Counted from the first letter of the stretch, positions 34,665-44,369 are shown. The stretch is DNA of 49,198 bases from Streptomyces lushanensis (GCF_001700515.1 NZ_MAUD01000274.1:1-49198); one strand, 5' to 3'. A program made the numbers and translations. The notes: a model not told the origin generated them from the sequence alone.

Positions 34665-34727
34665 TCCGCGTACGGGCGCGGACTCGACCGCCCGAGCCGT
34701 GCCGCGATCACGACGAGGAGCACCATC

Positions 34728-36380
34728 GTGAGGCACGCCGGGCCGCCCAGCGCCCATCACCACGACCACGACCACCCGCGGCACAGCCACGGCCATTCCC
34801 GACACAGCCACAGCCACAGTGGCGTTGACGGTGACGACACACGCGCGGTCTTCTCCGCGCATGCCCCCGACCATGATCATGTGCACGACGACGAGCCGCT
34901 GGGCGAGCTGGAGGAGAACCCGATCTGGCAGCAGGACAACGTGCTGCTGCACAGCGTCGGCATGGACATCGGCTCCTCCGGCACCCAGGTCGTCTTCTCC
35001 CGGCTCCGGCTGCGCCGTATCGGCGAGGATCTGACCAGCCGGTACATCGTCGTGCGCCGGGAGACCCTCTACCGCTCCCCCGTCACCCTGACTCCGTACG
35101 CGAGCGACGAGCTCATCGACGCCGGGGCACTGGGCTCGATCATCGACCGCGCGTACCACGACGCGGCCGTGGAGCCCGCAGCCATGGACACCGGTGTCGT
35201 GATCCTGACCGGGGAGGCGCTGCGCCGCCGCAACGCCGAGGCCATCGCGGCTCTGCTGGCCGAGCGCGGCGGCGAACTGGTCACCGCCGGCGCGGGCCAC
35301 CACATGGAGGCCATGCTCGCCGCGTACGGCTCGGGCGCGGCGAAGGTCTCGTACGACACCGGACTGCGCGTGCTGGTGATCGACATCGGTGGCGCAACGA
35401 CCAAACTGGCGGTGCTCGACCGGGGCGAGGTGGTGTCGACCGCGGCGCTGGACATCGGCGGGCGGCTCCAGGTCATGGACGCCGCGGGCCGTGTCGTACG
35501 GCTCGATCCGGCCGGCCGCCGGCACGCGGCCAGGGCGGGCTACTCCTGGGAGCGCGGCGATCTCGCGCGTCCCGACGAGACGGAGAAGGTCGCCGAGGCG
35601 ATGGCGGACGCGCTGGTCGCGGCCGTCACCGGCGATCCTCCGTCTCCGGACGTCGCGGAGCTGTTCCTGACGGCGCCGCTCGCGCCGGCCGGCGCCGTCG
35701 ACGCGGTGATGTTCTCGGGAGGAGTGGCCGAGTACGTCTACGGCCGGCAGAGCGAGGGGTTCGACGATCTCGGACGGCCGCTCGGCCTCGCCGTGCGCCG
35801 CCGGGTGGACTCCGGTGCGCTGCCCTTCCCGTTGCTGCCCGCGGGCGAGTGCATCCGTGCCACCGCGCTCGGCGCCTCGGAGTACAGCGTCCAGCTCAGC
35901 GGCAACACCGGTTTCCTCTCCGATCCCGGCGCGCTTCTGCCGCTCCGTAACCTTCAGGTCGTACGGCCGGTCCTCGCGCTCGGGGAGAGTGTCGACGCGG
36001 CCGCGGTCGAGGCCGCCGTGCGCCACCGTCTCGACACTGTGGACACAGTGCGCGAAGACGTCGACATCGCTCTCGCCGTGCCGTGGAGCGGACCGCCGAG
36101 CCATCGGCGGCTGCTGGCCTTCGCCCGCGGCCTGCGGGACGCCCTGGCCGAGCGCACCGCCCGGGGAAGGCCCGTGCACATCGTGCTCGACGGCGATGTC
36201 GCCATGACGCTCGGCAGGCTGCTCCGGGACGAACTCGGTGTCCGCGGCGCGCTCCTCGTCATCGACGGGCTGCGGCTGAGGGACTTCGACCACATCGACA
36301 TCGGACGGGTGCGCCATCCGTCCAACACGGTGCCCGTCACGATCAAGTCACTGGTCTTCAGCGCGGATCCGCGCCTCTGA
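34728..36380 (+). CDS. EutA-family reactivase-like protein with His-rich N-terminus
   Basis: This 550-residue protein is of the EutA (ethanolamine ammonia-lyase reactivase) family, an ASKHA-type ATPase fold. GAGGAG precedes a GTG start. Residues 10-30 hold 11 histidines (HHHDHDH ... HSHSHS) and four more lie at 45-53, a metal-binding-looking tail. The ATPase part begins at about 75 (VGMDIGSSGTQVVFSRL) and has LVIDIGGATTKLAVL near 223 and VMFSGGVAEYVYG near 330. EutA normally restores a B12 enzyme, but no eutBC or other B12 enzyme is seen here. It sits behind bicupin 1 and before the importer. A role in activating a metalloenzyme of the pathway is inferred. Confidence 0.82.
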   Translation: MRHAGPPSAHHHDHDHPRHSHGHSRHSHSHSGVDGDDTRAVFSAHAPDHDHVHDDEPLGELEENPIWQQDNVLLHSVGMDIGSSGTQVVFSRLRLRRIGEDLTSRYIVVRRETLYRSPVTLTPYASDELIDAGALGSIIDRAYHDAAVEPAAMDTGVVILTGEALRRRNAEAIAALLAERGGELVTAGAGHHMEAMLAAYGSGAAKVSYDTGLRVLVIDIGGATTKLAVLDRGEVVSTAALDIGGRLQVMDAAGRVVRLDPAGRRHAARAGYSWERGDLARPDETEKVAEAMADALVAAVTGDPPSPDVAELFLTAPLAPAGAVDAVMFSGGVAEYVYGRQSEGFDDLGRPLGLAVRRRVDSGALPFPLLPAGECIRATALGASEYSVQLSGNTGFLSDPGALLPLRNLQVVRPVLALGESVDAAAVEAAVRHRLDTVDTVREDVDIALAVPWSGPPSHRRLLAFARGLRDALAERTARGRPVHIVLDGDVAMTLGRLLRDELGVRGALLVIDGLRLRDFDHIDIGRVRHPSNTVPVTIKSLVFSADPRL

Positions 36381-36550
36381 ATCCTCGGATCCGTGCGTCC
36401 GAGACCTTGCGACGCCGGGGGCCGATCGCGGGATACAGCCCTGTTCAGAGGCGCGGCAAGGGGCTTGGCAGAAGCCCGCGATGTGTCCGAAAGTCAACGG
36501 GTCGACCTTCCGACAATACGTCGGTAACAATAAGGTAACACCGATGTCGC
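36381..36550. other. Promoter-bearing spacer before the importer operon
   Basis: This is non-coding and relatively AT-rich toward the right. It contains the interrupted repeat CCGAC-AATAC-GTCGG (36511-36525) and a TANNNT-type -10 candidate TAAGGT (36531-36536) with only a weak -35. With the operator and 5' leader up to 36716 the gap is 336 bp. Confidence 0.45.
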
Positions 36551-36563
36551 ATGGTTAGACCAT
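36551..36563 (+). promoter_or_regulatory. Perfect operator palindrome before the importer operon
   Basis: ATGGTTAGACCAT is a perfect inverted repeat (ATGGT-TAG-ACCAT) fitting the WTGGTNNNACCAW motif. It is 154 nt upstream of the first binding-protein gene, just downstream of the -10 candidate. Confidence 0.72.
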
Positions 36564-36716
36564 AAGACCGAACCTGGTGTTTCATGCAGGAACCCAAGCG
36601 GCAACGCTCGGACATCTCACCGCATGAACAGCCCGCCGTCCGGTCCCCTCCCTTACTGCCCGCGCCTCACCGCCCGCCGATGAGGGCCGCGACCGGCTTC
36701 GCCACAGGAGTGTGCG

Positions 36717-37823
36717 ATGCGACATGGTGCTCTTACGGCCGGCCTTCTGGCCGCCGGTCTGATCCTCACGGGTTGCGGTTCCTCTCCCACGACCCGGTCT
36801 CCCGGCGGCTCCGCCGGATCCACCGACCCCTACGCCGACTACGCCTCCCTGACCGGGAAGGCGCGTACCGACCGGCTGCTCGCCGACGCGAAGAGCGAGG
36901 GCGCGCAGCTCGACCTGTACACCTCGAACACCGACATCCAGGACCTGGTCGACGGCTTCAAGAAGGCCTATCCCGACATCAAGGTCAACGCCTTCCGGGC
37001 CAACTCCGAGACGGTCCTCCAGCGGATATCCCAGGAGAACCAGGCCAACAAGCCGCAGAACGACGTCGTCGACACCAATGACCTCGAACTGCGCGCGCTG
37101 GACAAGCAAGGCCTGCTCACGCCCTACACCGGACCGTCCGCGGCCGGTCTGAAGGACGCCGCGAAGGGTCTCGGCGGCTGGACCGCGGAGCGCTTCAACG
37201 CGTTCGTCATCGGCTGGAACACCAACCTCGTCAAGGAGGGCCAGGGTCCGAAGAGCTTCGCCGACCTCGCCGATCCGAAGTGGAAGGGCAAGCTGTCCGT
37301 CGAGATCGGCGACTGGGACTGGTACGCGTCGATGCACACGTACCTCACCGAAGAGCAGGGCATGGGCCAATCCGATGCCGACGACCTCTTCAAAAGGATC
37401 GCCGCCAATGTCAAGGTGACCAAGGGCCACACGGTGCAGGGCGAACTGCTCAGTGCGGGACAGTTCGCCGTCGCCCTGTCCGTATACAGCCACACCGTCG
37501 ACAAGGCCGCCAAAAAGGGCGCGCCCGTGGCATGGCGGCCCGTGGTGGAGCCAGTGATCCTGCGACCCAACGGAGTCGGCCTCATGTCCCGGCCCAGGCA
37601 TCCCGCCGCAGCGCTGCTGTGGACCGACTGGGTGCTCAGCGACGGACAGAAGTCGATCGCCGAGTCCCTGCGCATCCCGGCGGCCTCCTCCGTCCCGGGC
37701 TTCAAGGACCCGATCCCGGCCGGCACCACCACCTACAGCCTCTCGAAGACCGCCGAGATGGACGGCACCAAGTGGAGCGCCGACTATGACGCCCTGCTGC
37801 GTGGCGTTCCCAAGGCCGGCTGA
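36717..37823 (+). CDS. ABC importer substrate-binding lipoprotein 1
   Basis: This 368-residue lipoprotein has the lipobox LILTGC (Cys20) after a short signal. The mature protein is of the FbpA/spermidine-like solute-binding group: YTSNTDIQDLVDGFKKAYP, a NSETVLQRISQE strand shared with the next gene, NDVVDTNDLELRAL, FADLADPKWKGKLSVE and HPAAALLWTDWVLSDGQ. It probably binds the substrate outside the membrane. AGGAG lies 7 nt before the ATG. Iron is the generic ligand of this group, but operator control suggests an aromatic or metal-chelate ligand tied to the pathway. Confidence 0.82.
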   Translation: MRHGALTAGLLAAGLILTGCGSSPTTRSPGGSAGSTDPYADYASLTGKARTDRLLADAKSEGAQLDLYTSNTDIQDLVDGFKKAYPDIKVNAFRANSETVLQRISQENQANKPQNDVVDTNDLELRALDKQGLLTPYTGPSAAGLKDAAKGLGGWTAERFNAFVIGWNTNLVKEGQGPKSFADLADPKWKGKLSVEIGDWDWYASMHTYLTEEQGMGQSDADDLFKRIAANVKVTKGHTVQGELLSAGQFAVALSVYSHTVDKAAKKGAPVAWRPVVEPVILRPNGVGLMSRPRHPAAALLWTDWVLSDGQKSIAESLRIPAASSVPGFKDPIPAGTTTYSLSKTAEMDGTKWSADYDALLRGVPKAG

Positions 37824-37863
37824 CCCACTCACCGTTTGCACCTCTCCACAGGAGCGCACCCGT

Positions 37864-38973
37864 ATGAGGACCCGTAACTTGACCTTCTCCGTGTCCGGTC
37901 TGCTGGCCGCGACGCTCGTCGCGGGGTGCGGCGGCGGCGTGCCGGGCTCCTCCAACAGCGACGCGGGCGAGGTCTACGGCCGGCTGAAGGGGCTGGCCAG
38001 GACCGAGCAACGCGCGCGGGCGGAGGAGCTGGCGGGCGAGGAGGGCAAGACCCTGTCCCTCTACACCTCGATGACCGCCGACATCGCGACTCCGACAGCC
38101 GAGGCCTTCGAGAAGAAGTACGGCATCCGCGTCAGCGTCTTCCGCGGCAACTCGGAGACCGTCCTCCAGCGGACACTCCAGGAGCAGGAGGCCGGCCGGC
38201 CGGGCGCCGATGTCGTCGAGACCAACTTCGCGGAGATGGTCATCCTCGCCGGCAAGGGCCATCTGGCCGACTACAACGGCTCGGGACTCGACAAGGTCGA
38301 GGCCGCCGGGAAGTTCGACCACTGGACGGCCACCCGTTTCAACGTCTTCCAGCCCGCCTGGAACACCACGAAGATCAAGCCCGGTGACGAGCCCACGAGC
38401 TGGGAGGACCTGGCCCTGCCCAAGTACCGGGGCAAGATCACCGTGGAGGTCAGCGACAGCGACTGGTTCGAGAACGTCACCAAATACTGGCTCGAACACG
38501 GAAAGTCACAGGCCGAGGTGGACTCCCTCTGGAAGGCGATCGCCGCCAACTCCAAGGTCGCCAAGGGACACACCACGATGATGCAGTTCCTGACCGCGGG
38601 CCAGACCTCGATGGAGGCGATGAACTACACGTACATCACCAGCAGAGCCGCCGAGGACGGCGCGCCCGTGACCCATCTGCCCGCGAGCGGGGTCTCCACC
38701 ATCCCCGCCTTCGCCCGGCCCAACGGAGTCGGCATGATCAAGGGCGCCCAGCACCCGGCCGCCGCCTGGCTGTTCTGCGACTGGCTGCTCACCGACGGCC
38801 AGAAGACCCTCGTGGACCTCGGGCTCACCCCGTCCACCAAGGTCCCCGGCGACAACAGCGTCGCCGGGCTCACCCTCGTACCGTTCGACGTCGAGGGCCT
38901 GAGCAAGGACGACAGCGTCTGGGACAAGAAGTACGACGCGCTGCTGCGCGGCGCCGACACGGTGGGGCGGTGA
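37864..38973 (+). CDS. ABC importer substrate-binding lipoprotein 2
   Basis: This 369-residue lipoprotein (LVAGC, Cys22) is paralogous to the preceding gene, sharing LYTSMTADIATPTAEAFEKK-like, SETVLQRTLQEQ, DVVETNFAEM and GVGMIKGAQHPAAAWLF segments. AGGAG precedes the ATG. The operon has two binding proteins for one permease, so two related ligands or a wider range are likely. Its stop is 6 nt before the permease start. Confidence 0.82.
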   Translation: MRTRNLTFSVSGLLAATLVAGCGGGVPGSSNSDAGEVYGRLKGLARTEQRARAEELAGEEGKTLSLYTSMTADIATPTAEAFEKKYGIRVSVFRGNSETVLQRTLQEQEAGRPGADVVETNFAEMVILAGKGHLADYNGSGLDKVEAAGKFDHWTATRFNVFQPAWNTTKIKPGDEPTSWEDLALPKYRGKITVEVSDSDWFENVTKYWLEHGKSQAEVDSLWKAIAANSKVAKGHTTMMQFLTAGQTSMEAMNYTYITSRAAEDGAPVTHLPASGVSTIPAFARPNGVGMIKGAQHPAAAWLFCDWLLTDGQKTLVDLGLTPSTKVPGDNSVAGLTLVPFDVEGLSKDDSVWDKKYDALLRGADTVGR

Positions 38974-38979
38974 CCGGCG

Positions 38980-40779
38980 ATGGCACTGGCCTCCACCGCC
39001 ACCGCCCCGCGGGGCGGCGACCACGAGACACCCGGTCCGGGCCCCTCCCCCGAGCCCACCGCTCCCGGCCGGCTCCTGGCGCTGCTGCGGCGGCTGCTCT
39101 CCTTCCAGGGGCTCCTGGTCGGCGGCGCCGTGGTGATCGTCGGCTATCTCGCCCTCGTACCGCTGGGCTATCTCGTCCATGACACCTTTCTGAACAGCAC
39201 CGGCACGGGGGTCTCCCTCGGCGCGTTCTCGCGCGCCTACGGAGGCAACTCGCAGGCCGGCTCGATGATGCTCAACTCGCTGGGCTTCGCACTGGGTTCC
39301 GCGGCGCTCGCCCTGGTGCTCGGTACGGTGCTGGCCTATGTCCAGGTACGCACGGACACGCCCTTCAAGGGTCTGTTCTTCGCGGCCTCGCTGGTCCCGC
39401 TCATCGTGCCCGGCATCCTCTACGCGACCTCGTGGATCTTCCTCGGCGACCCGTCGAGCGGTGTCATCAACACACTCGTCTTCAAACCGCTCTTCGGCAC
39501 CGCACCGGTGAACATCTTCAGTGTGTGGGGCATGATCTGGGTGCAGGGACTGCATCTGGCCCCGGTCACCTTCCTGCTCATGGTCGCCGCCTTCCGGGCG
39601 ATGGACCCCTCGCTGGAGGAGTCCGCGGCCATGTCGGGGGCCCGGCGGAGCACCGTCCTGCGACGGATCACCGTCCCGCTGCTGCGCCCGGCGATGATCT
39701 CGGCCTCCCTGCTGATGTTCGTGCAGTCGCTGGAGAGCTTCGAGGTGCCGGGTCTGCTGGGCCTGCAGAACGGTATCTACGTCTTCACCAGCCGGATCTA
39801 CTTCGTCCTGCGGGCCTACCCGATCGACTACGGCGCCGCGGGCGCGCTGGCCATCGGACTGCTGCTCATCGCGGCGGCCGGTGTGCTGCTCTCCGGCTGG
39901 CTCCAGCGCTCCTCGCGCAACTTCCAGACGGTGACCGGCAAGGCCTTCCGGCCCCGGCCGGTGGACCTCGGGCGGGCCCGGCCCTGGGTCGGCGCCGGAG
40001 TGATCGTGTACTTCCTGGTGACGGTGGTCCTGCCGGTGGCGGTCCTCGTCTACGCGTCCCTGCTGAAGTACTACGCGGCGCCCTCACGCAAGACGCTCGG
40101 CTCGATGTCGCTGGAGAACTACAGCGAGGTCCTGCACATGCCGCTCGCCTTCACGGCGCTGAAGAACTCGCTCATCGTCGGTGTCGGCGCGGCCACGGCG
40201 GTCATGCTCCTCACCTCGGTCGTCTCCTGGGTGGTGCTGCGGACCAAGGCTCCGGGACGGCGGGTGCTGGACCTGGTCGCCTTCACCCCCATCGTGATCC
40301 CGGGACTCGTCCTCGGTCTGGCGCTCTCCTTCGTCTATCTGCGGATGCCGCTGCCGATCTACGGCACGCTGCTGATCCTGCTGGTGTCCTACTGCACGCG
40401 CTATCTGCCGTACGGGATGCGCTACTCCTCCTCGGCGATGGCCCAGATGTCACCGGAGCTGGAGGAGTCGGCGGCGGTCTCGGGCGCCTCGTGGTTCCAG
40501 ACCTTCCGGCGTGTGCTGCTGCCGCTGATGAGCAGCGGCATCCTGGCCGGCTGGGTCTACATCCTCGTCGTCTCCTTCCGTGAACTGTCGAGCACGATCC
40601 TGCTCTACAGCCCCGGCAAGGAGGTGCTGTCGGTCCTGATCTGGGAGCAGTTCGAGAACGGCCAGTTCACCACGCTCGCCGCCCTCGGTGTCTGCATGGT
40701 CCTGATCCTCGTTCTGCTCGTCTCCATCGCCTACCGCCTGGGAGCCCGCTTCGGGCTCCAGGGCGACTCGTCGAACTAG
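38980..40779 (+). CDS. ABC importer permease, two fused transmembrane domains (FbpB-like)
   Basis: This 599-residue permease is built of two fused BPD-transp-1 domains. Two EAA loops are present: EESAAMSGARRSTVLRRI and EESAAVSGASWFQTFRRV, each followed by L-P motifs. About 12 hydrophobic segments are seen, with a polar N-terminal tail of about 35 residues before the first. It would form the whole channel, with one ATPase dimer. Confidence 0.88.
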   Translation: MALASTATAPRGGDHETPGPGPSPEPTAPGRLLALLRRLLSFQGLLVGGAVVIVGYLALVPLGYLVHDTFLNSTGTGVSLGAFSRAYGGNSQAGSMMLNSLGFALGSAALALVLGTVLAYVQVRTDTPFKGLFFAASLVPLIVPGILYATSWIFLGDPSSGVINTLVFKPLFGTAPVNIFSVWGMIWVQGLHLAPVTFLLMVAAFRAMDPSLEESAAMSGARRSTVLRRITVPLLRPAMISASLLMFVQSLESFEVPGLLGLQNGIYVFTSRIYFVLRAYPIDYGAAGALAIGLLLIAAAGVLLSGWLQRSSRNFQTVTGKAFRPRPVDLGRARPWVGAGVIVYFLVTVVLPVAVLVYASLLKYYAAPSRKTLGSMSLENYSEVLHMPLAFTALKNSLIVGVGAATAVMLLTSVVSWVVLRTKAPGRRVLDLVAFTPIVIPGLVLGLALSFVYLRMPLPIYGTLLILLVSYCTRYLPYGMRYSSSAMAQMSPELEESAAVSGASWFQTFRRVLLPLMSSGILAGWVYILVVSFRELSSTILLYSPGKEVLSVLIWEQFENGQFTTLAALGVCMVLILVLLVSIAYRLGARFGLQGDSSN

Positions 40780-40803
40780 CACCTGCCCGAAGGGACACCA
40801 GGG

Positions 40804-41940
40804 ATGCTGACTGTCGAATCCCTCGCCAAGAGCTATGAATCGTCCGCGGGCGCGGCGCGCCGCCGCAAGTCCGCCGACAGCACGCGTGTCTTCGCCGTCG
40901 ACGGGGTTGACTTCGACGTCCGCGACGGTGAGCTGTTCACCCTGCTCGGCCCGTCCGGCTGCGGCAAGACCACCACACTGCGCTCCATCGCGGGCCTGGA
41001 GCAGCCGACGGCCGGCCGGGTCCGCCTCGGGGACCGGGTGCTGTTCGACGCCGCGAGGGGCGTCAACCTCCGGGCCAACCGGCGCGGCTTCGGCATGGTC
41101 TTCCAGTCGTACGCGATCTGGCCGCACATGTCGGTCTTCAAGAACGTCTCGTTCCCGCTGGACGTGATGCCCCGTGGCAAGCGCCCGGGACGCAAGGAGA
41201 TCGAGGAGCGCGTCCATCAGGTGCTCGACGTGATCGAGCTGGGCGCGTACGCCTCACGGCCCGCCACCAAGCTCTCCGGCGGCCAGCAGCAGCGTCTCGC
41301 GCTCGCCCGCGCGCTGGTCACCCGGCCGGAGCTGATGCTGCTCGACGAACCGCTGTCCAATCTGGACGCCAAGCTGCGCGAGAGCATGCGGTTCGAACTC
41401 AAGCGGCTCCAGCGGGAGCTGAACCTCACCGCGATCTATGTGACGCACGACCAGTCCGAGGCACTGGTGATGTCCAACCGGATAGCCGTGATGAACGAGG
41501 GCCGTATCGAGCAGATCGGCAAGCCGCGCGAGATCTACACCAGGCCCGCCACCCGGTTCGTCGCCGAGTTCATCGGCACGTCCAACTTCATCGAGGCCAG
41601 GGTGGTGTCGGTGACGGGCGGCGAGGTGGCCGTCGAGACCACACAGGGACGGCTGATCGCCCGGGAGTGTCCGAGGACCCCCGCACTCGGGGACACGGTT
41701 CTGCTCTCCATCCGCCCGGAGTCCGTGGACGTCTCCACCGCACCGCGCGGCGATGTGCCCAACGAGTGGTCCGGGAAGGTCCGTACGCGCGCCTTCCTCG
41801 GTGACGCCATCGATCACATCACCGGGGTCGGGGATCTGGAGATCCGCAGCCGCTCCAACCCCACGGTGTCGATCCCGCCCGGCACCGAGGTGCATCTCAG
41901 CGTCGCGCCGGACAAGGTCACGCTCGTCCCCGTCGACTGA
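40804..41940 (+). CDS. ABC importer ATP-binding protein (FbpC/PotA-like)
   Basis: This 378-residue ATPase has Walker A GPSGCGKTTTL, Q-loop VFQSYAIWPHM, signature LSGGQQQRLALARAL, Walker B LMLLDEPLSNLD and H-loop YVTHDQSEAL. After about residue 240 a TOBE-type regulatory domain follows. A polar, Arg/Ser-rich insert after the first strand (SSAGAARRRKSADS) is unusual. It completes the importer with the two lipoproteins and the fused permease. Confidence 0.9.
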   Translation: MLTVESLAKSYESSAGAARRRKSADSTRVFAVDGVDFDVRDGELFTLLGPSGCGKTTTLRSIAGLEQPTAGRVRLGDRVLFDAARGVNLRANRRGFGMVFQSYAIWPHMSVFKNVSFPLDVMPRGKRPGRKEIEERVHQVLDVIELGAYASRPATKLSGGQQQRLALARALVTRPELMLLDEPLSNLDAKLRESMRFELKRLQRELNLTAIYVTHDQSEALVMSNRIAVMNEGRIEQIGKPREIYTRPATRFVAEFIGTSNFIEARVVSVTGGEVAVETTQGRLIARECPRTPALGDTVLLSIRPESVDVSTAPRGDVPNEWSGKVRTRAFLGDAIDHITGVGDLEIRSRSNPTVSIPPGTEVHLSVAPDKVTLVPVD

Positions 41941-41979
41941 GCCGACCGGGACGTCCCGGAGAAAGGCCCCCGTTTCCGT

Positions 41980-43209
41980 ATGGCGATACCCGAGGTGCTG
42001 CGCGATCGCGACTTCACCCTCTATTGGGGCGGCGTGGTCCTGTCCCAGATCGGGACACGGGGAGCCGTCGCCGCCAATCTCTACCAGGTCTACCAACTCA
42101 CCGGTTCCACCGCTCAGGTGGGACTCGTCGGCCTCGCGCAGGCCGTCGCCCTGCTGGTGCTCTCGCCGCTCGGCGGGATCTACGCGGACCGGCTCGACCG
42201 GCGGCGGCTGTTGCAGGTCACCCAGTGCGTGGCCCTGGTCGTCGCGGCCGGACTCGCCGTCCTCACACTGGCCGGCGACGCCACCGTCCGGACCGTCGTC
42301 GTCTCCTCACTGCTGGCGACGGCGGCGGCGACCTTCGACCAGCCGGCCCGCCAGGCGCTCATCCCCGCGATGGTGCCCAAGGAGCGGCTCGTCGACGCCT
42401 TCGCGCTGCTCAATCCCTCGCGCGAGCTGGCGGTGCTCACCGGCCCCGCGCTCGCCGGTCTGCTCATCGCGGCCGGCGGGCCCGGCGCGGTCTATGTCTT
42501 CGACGCCGTCACCTACGGTGTGCTCGTCGTCGTTCTCGCGGTGCTGCGGGTTCCGCCACTGGCCGTGGACGAGGAGCGGCGGTCGCTGTCGGCGAGCCTG
42601 CGCGAGGGCGTCGGCCACATCGGCCGCAGGCCCGTGGTCTGGCAGCTGATGGGCCTCGATCTGGCCGCCACCGTGTTCGGCGCGTACCGGGTGCTGCTGC
42701 CCGCGTTCGCCGAGGACGTGCTGCGTGTCGGGGCCACCGGTTACGGTCTGCTCTCCGCCGCGCCGTCGGCGGGAGCCCTGATCGGTTCCGTATGGGTCTT
42801 CAAGCTGGTCCGTACGGCACGGTCGGGCCATCTCGTGCTGTGGGGCACGGCGGCGTACGGTCTCGCCGTGGTGGGGCTCGCGCAGTCGCGGGTCTTCCCG
42901 GTGGCGATCGTCATGGCCCTCGCCCTCGGCGCCGCGGACGCGCTCGCGACCACCGTCCGGCACGCGGCCGTTCAGGTGGAGACACCGGACACACTGCGCG
43001 GACGGGTCTCCGCCGTCTACCAGATGTGTTCCCGGGGCGGTCCGGCGATCGGCGACACGGCGATCGGCGCCCTCGCCGGTGTGACGGGTCCCGTGCTCGC
43101 GCTCACGCTCGGAGGCCTGGTCCCGGCCGCCGTGTCCGCGCTGAGCGCCGCCCGCAGCCGTACGGTCCGCGACTACAGCGTACGCAAGGCACGGCCCGCC
43201 ACCACCTGA
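41980..43209 (+). CDS. MFS transporter (EntS-like)
   Basis: This 409-residue membrane protein has about 10-12 hydrophobic segments and an MFS loop (YADRLDRRRLLQVTQ) with the charged pattern between TM2 and TM3. It resembles the EntS/MFS_3 exporters. It may export a toxic intermediate or take in an aromatic acid. It is 39 nt after the ATPase, so it is probably in the same transcript. Confidence 0.8.
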   Translation: MAIPEVLRDRDFTLYWGGVVLSQIGTRGAVAANLYQVYQLTGSTAQVGLVGLAQAVALLVLSPLGGIYADRLDRRRLLQVTQCVALVVAAGLAVLTLAGDATVRTVVVSSLLATAAATFDQPARQALIPAMVPKERLVDAFALLNPSRELAVLTGPALAGLLIAAGGPGAVYVFDAVTYGVLVVVLAVLRVPPLAVDEERRSLSASLREGVGHIGRRPVVWQLMGLDLAATVFGAYRVLLPAFAEDVLRVGATGYGLLSAAPSAGALIGSVWVFKLVRTARSGHLVLWGTAAYGLAVVGLAQSRVFPVAIVMALALGAADALATTVRHAAVQVETPDTLRGRVSAVYQMCSRGGPAIGDTAIGALAGVTGPVLALTLGGLVPAAVSALSAARSRTVRDYSVRKARPATT

Positions 43210-43217
43210 CCCGTCCG

Positions 43218-43237
43218 AGGCCCACCGCACGGGGCCT
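43218..43237 (+). terminator. Short hairpin after the MFS gene
   Basis: A 6-bp stem AGGCCC/GGGCCT, then TCTTCTCC, 9 nt after the MFS stop. It is weak, so probably partial termination before bicupin 2. Confidence 0.35.
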
Positions 43238-43285
43238 TCTTCTCCGTTCACACCGACAACCGCCCACCCACCACCGGGAGGCAGT

Positions 43286-44353
43286 ATGAGTACGCACACC
43301 ACCACCGAAGTCACCCACTACCACGTGCAGAAACGCCGGCGCGCCCAGTTCATCGAGGAGTGGCGTGCCAACCATCGCACCGTCGTCGCACATGAGGACG
43401 TCGAGATGCACACCACCTCGCGGGGCAGCCGTGTCGGTGTGTACGTGGGCGCCGACGGCGACCGGCCCACCCGTACCATGGACGCCCTCGCCCATGAGAT
43501 CGACCCGGGAGCGACGACCACCGCACACCGTCACTCCTGGGACGCCATGGTGTTCGTGGTGGCCGGGCGGGGCTGGTCCGAGATCGACGGGGAGCGGGTC
43601 GACTGGGGGCCGGGCGACTCGCTGCACTTCCCGGCGTGGGCCTGGCACCGCAGCGGCAACTCCGGTGACACCACGGCGCGTTATCTGACGTTCTCCAGCG
43701 AACCGCTGCTGGAGACCATGGGAATGGCCCTCGTCGAGGACGCGGGAGACACTCCCTGCGCGCAGCTCCCGCCGCGCCCGCCGTTCTCCGAGGGACGCGA
43801 CGGAGCCGACCCGTACGCCGCGCGGCTGCGCCGTCTCGCCCGTGACCAGCGGGCCCGTCGCTCCGGCCGGCTGCACACGAGCTGGGACGAACTCGAACTG
43901 CGCAACACTCCGCGCGGCACCCGGACCACCTTCCTGCTGGACCGGGCCATCGGATACCAGGCCTCCGGCATCACCATGGCCATGTTCGAGATCGGTCCGG
44001 GCCGGACCCAGTCGATGCACCGTCACCCGGGCGAGGCCTGGCTCTATGTGGTGGAGGGCTCGGGCGAGAGCTATCTGGGCACCGAGCCCGAGGGCGGTGA
44101 GCGGCATCCGTGGAAGAAGGGCGATCTCATCGTCGTCGACCACTTCCTGTGGCATCAGCACATCAACACCGATCCCTCGCACACGGCCAAGGTCGTCCGT
44201 ATCCATATGTTCGACAGTCTGCTGGAGACGATGCGGGCGCTGTGCGATCCGCTGGTGCTCTTCGAGGAGCCGCCGGACCACATCCGCGACGCGCAGGCCG
44301 GTGACCCGTCGACCGTCGAGTGGCCGGAGCTCCAGCGGCCCACCTGGCCATGA
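43286..44353 (+). CDS. Bicupin 2, both cupins keep metal-type His
   Basis: This is a 355-residue bicupin. The N-terminal cupin has HRHSWDAMVFVVAGRG and WAWHRSGN. The C-terminal cupin has HRHPGEAWLYVVEGSG and FLWHQHIN. Both domains therefore keep the HxH and the late His, unlike its two relatives in this island. CGGGAGG precedes the ATG. The AAA+ gene starts 16 nt after its stop, so the two are co-expressed. Dioxygenase or isomerase activity is plausible; no substrate is shown. Confidence 0.78.
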   Translation: MSTHTTTEVTHYHVQKRRRAQFIEEWRANHRTVVAHEDVEMHTTSRGSRVGVYVGADGDRPTRTMDALAHEIDPGATTTAHRHSWDAMVFVVAGRGWSEIDGERVDWGPGDSLHFPAWAWHRSGNSGDTTARYLTFSSEPLLETMGMALVEDAGDTPCAQLPPRPPFSEGRDGADPYAARLRRLARDQRARRSGRLHTSWDELELRNTPRGTRTTFLLDRAIGYQASGITMAMFEIGPGRTQSMHRHPGEAWLYVVEGSGESYLGTEPEGGERHPWKKGDLIVVDHFLWHQHINTDPSHTAKVVRIHMFDSLLETMRALCDPLVLFEEPPDHIRDAQAGDPSTVEWPELQRPTWP

Positions 44354-44369
44354 GCGGAGGGCGGACACG

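Noticed and set aside
34728..36380. Ethanolamine-utilisation locus
   Set aside because: Only an EutA-type gene is present. There are no EutBC, microcompartment shell or other eut genes in the window.
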